Positions 63,212 through 64,000 of a stretch of 64,000 nt of DNA are shown here, one piece after another (within the stretch, counting starts at the first letter, position 1; each line of letters begins with the position of its first letter). Under the pieces are notes generated by a model. The model saw only the letters and a list, made by a program, of their open reading frames with translations, ran no database searches and was not told where the DNA came from. The DNA comes from Natrinema halophilum (GTDB lineage: Archaea > Halobacteriota > Halobacteria > Halobacteriales > Natrialbaceae), in assembly GCF_013402815.2 (NCBI RefSeq), contig NZ_CP058601.1:2294001-2358000 (forward strand), in the 5' to 3' direction. Made by a program: the position numbers and the translations under genes.

Positions 63212-64000
63212 TCACCCGTCGACGTGCGAAAAGACGAACTCCCGAACCAGTTTCGCGGCCAGTGCAGCGGCCTGCCCGTCGTCGCGGTCGTTCACTTCGA
63301 CCACGTCGAAGCCGTCGGCGTGTGGGGCGACTGCGTGCACGACGTCACGGATGTCGCGGGGCTCGAGTCCGAACGGTTCCATCGTCCCGGTTCCGGGCGC
63401 GTAGCCGGGATCGACGGCGTCGATGTCGACGCTCAGGTAGACGTCGCGATCCGCGAATTGCCCGTCGTGTGACCACTCCGCGACGTCCTCGGGCGGGACG
63501 ACGGTTACGTCGTCCGCAGCGGCTCGCTCCCACTCGGCTTCGCTCCCGGTTCGCACGCCGAGCAAGATCGCCTCCTCGATCGAATCGACGTCCTCGACGA
63601 TCCGTCGGGTGACGGCGGCGTGTGACAGCGGGTTGCCGTCGTAGACGTCGTAACAGTCGAGGTGGGCGTCCAGACAGACGAACACCTCGGGTTCGACCGC
63701 TCGGACACCCGCAAGGGAGACAGTGTGTTCGCCCCCAAGCAACAGGGGAATGCCATCGTTCCAGACGACCTCGCGAAGGGTGCTCGTCAGATACTCGAGG
63801 TACTCCGCGACGTCGTCCCACGCTCGAACGTCGCCGCGGTCGACGACACCGAGGTCGGAAAAGTGTCGGTCCGACCGGTGGTCATAATCGTCGAACGGCG
63901 CTGCAAAAGAACGGATCCGCTGGGGCCCAAAGCGGGTCCCAGGATGAAAGGTCGTCGTGGCGTCCAGGGGCGCACCGACGACCACGAAGTTCGCGCCGTC
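63212..64000 (-). CDS. speB: Agmatinase/arginase family (ureohydrolase), 5' end cut
   Basis: The frame is open to the window edge and begins DGANFVVVGAPLD, so the true N-terminus lies outside. Manganese-site motifs are complete: LLLGGEHTVSL, VCLDAHLDCYDVY and YLSVDIDAVDPGYAPGTG. AVTRRIVEDV and LGVRTGSEAEW also fit agmatinase-like enzymes. By family knowledge it hydrolyses agmatine to putrescine and urea; in Haloferax an agmatinase-type enzyme is tied to hypusine formation on aIF5A, whose gene is often next door. That neighbour, if present here, lies outside the window. Confidence 0.93.
   Translation of the reverse strand, partial: DGANFVVVGAPLDATTTFHPGTRFGPQRIRSFAAPFDDYDHRSDRHFSDLGVVDRGDVRAWDDVAEYLEYLTSTLREVVWNDGIPLLLGGEHTVSLAGVRAVEPEVFVCLDAHLDCYDVYDGNPLSHAAVTRRIVEDVDSIEEAILLGVRTGSEAEWERAAADDVTVVPPEDVAEWSHDGQFADRDVYLSVDIDAVDPGYAPGTGTMEPFGLEPRDIRDVVHAVAPHADGFDVVEVNDRDDGQAAALAAKLVREFVFSHVDG

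Overview
The window is chromosomal DNA of a haloarchaeon, most likely from the Natrialba/Natrinema/Haloterrigena side of the class; the genus is an inference. The signs are high GC, strongly acidic predicted proteins, many promoters with a TATA-like box 25-31 bases before the start codon (leaderless transcripts), archaeal-type lipid synthesis (glycerol-1-phosphate dehydrogenase), F420-linked enzymes, a Sec61-beta and an archaeal/eukaryotic-type prolyl-tRNA synthetase. There is no rRNA, no recognisable tRNA and no CRISPR array. The only mobile-element trace is a short IS200/IS605-like remnant.

Layout. 1-7.4 kb: the end of a heme-copper oxidase subunit I gene, a glycerophosphodiester phosphodiesterase, F420-NADP reductase, thioredoxin, Sec61-beta, a membrane protein paired with a DUF4177 protein, then pdxT, a DUF151 nuclease and hisE. 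7.4-11 kb: accessory region with a surface protein carrying an internal duplication, a repeat-bearing intergenic stretch and a small membrane protein. 11-16.7 kb: two tandem citrate synthase homologues, the second fused to a winged-helix DNA-binding domain, then a DCC thiol-disulfide protein, a single-domain response regulator and an MFS transporter. 16.7-24.5 kb: a PPOX-type flavin/F420 enzyme, a P1B-like ATPase that has lost the usual metal-site cysteines, a GNAT, a beta-propeller membrane protein, an LUD protein with a 20-bp tandem array at its 3' end and a small Hsp20-like protein. 24.5-34.5 kb: the IS605-like remnant, an alkaline-phosphatase-superfamily hydrolase, PAP2, a solitary nuoCD fusion, a decayed YeiH-type transporter, a solitary trpB, a HIT protein and a glycosyltransferase. 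35-38.3 kb: two low-complexity surface proteins. 38.4-48 kb: an S9 peptidase, an ABC transporter pair preceded by a relic of a related permease, egsA, a six-PAS histidine kinase and an epimerase. 48-54 kb: a PQQ-type propeller, a KaiC-like protein with a degenerate P-loop, a Gln/Arg-rich disordered protein and an AhpD-like protein. 54-64 kb: gltB, proS, a membrane protein, a quinone oxidoreductase, a NUDIX hydrolase and a partial agmatinase-family gene.

Most genes are single or paired housekeeping units rather than long operons. Clear coupling is seen only for DUF151-hisE (TAATG overlap), the ABC pair (ATGA overlap) and the membrane protein-DUF4177 pair. The most unusual items are the citrate synthase-winged-helix fusion, the SPW-motif P-type ATPase, a Cys4 module with identical spacing shared by that ATPase and the KaiC-like protein, the Q/R-rich protein, and two gene relics (YeiH-like and NosY-like permease).
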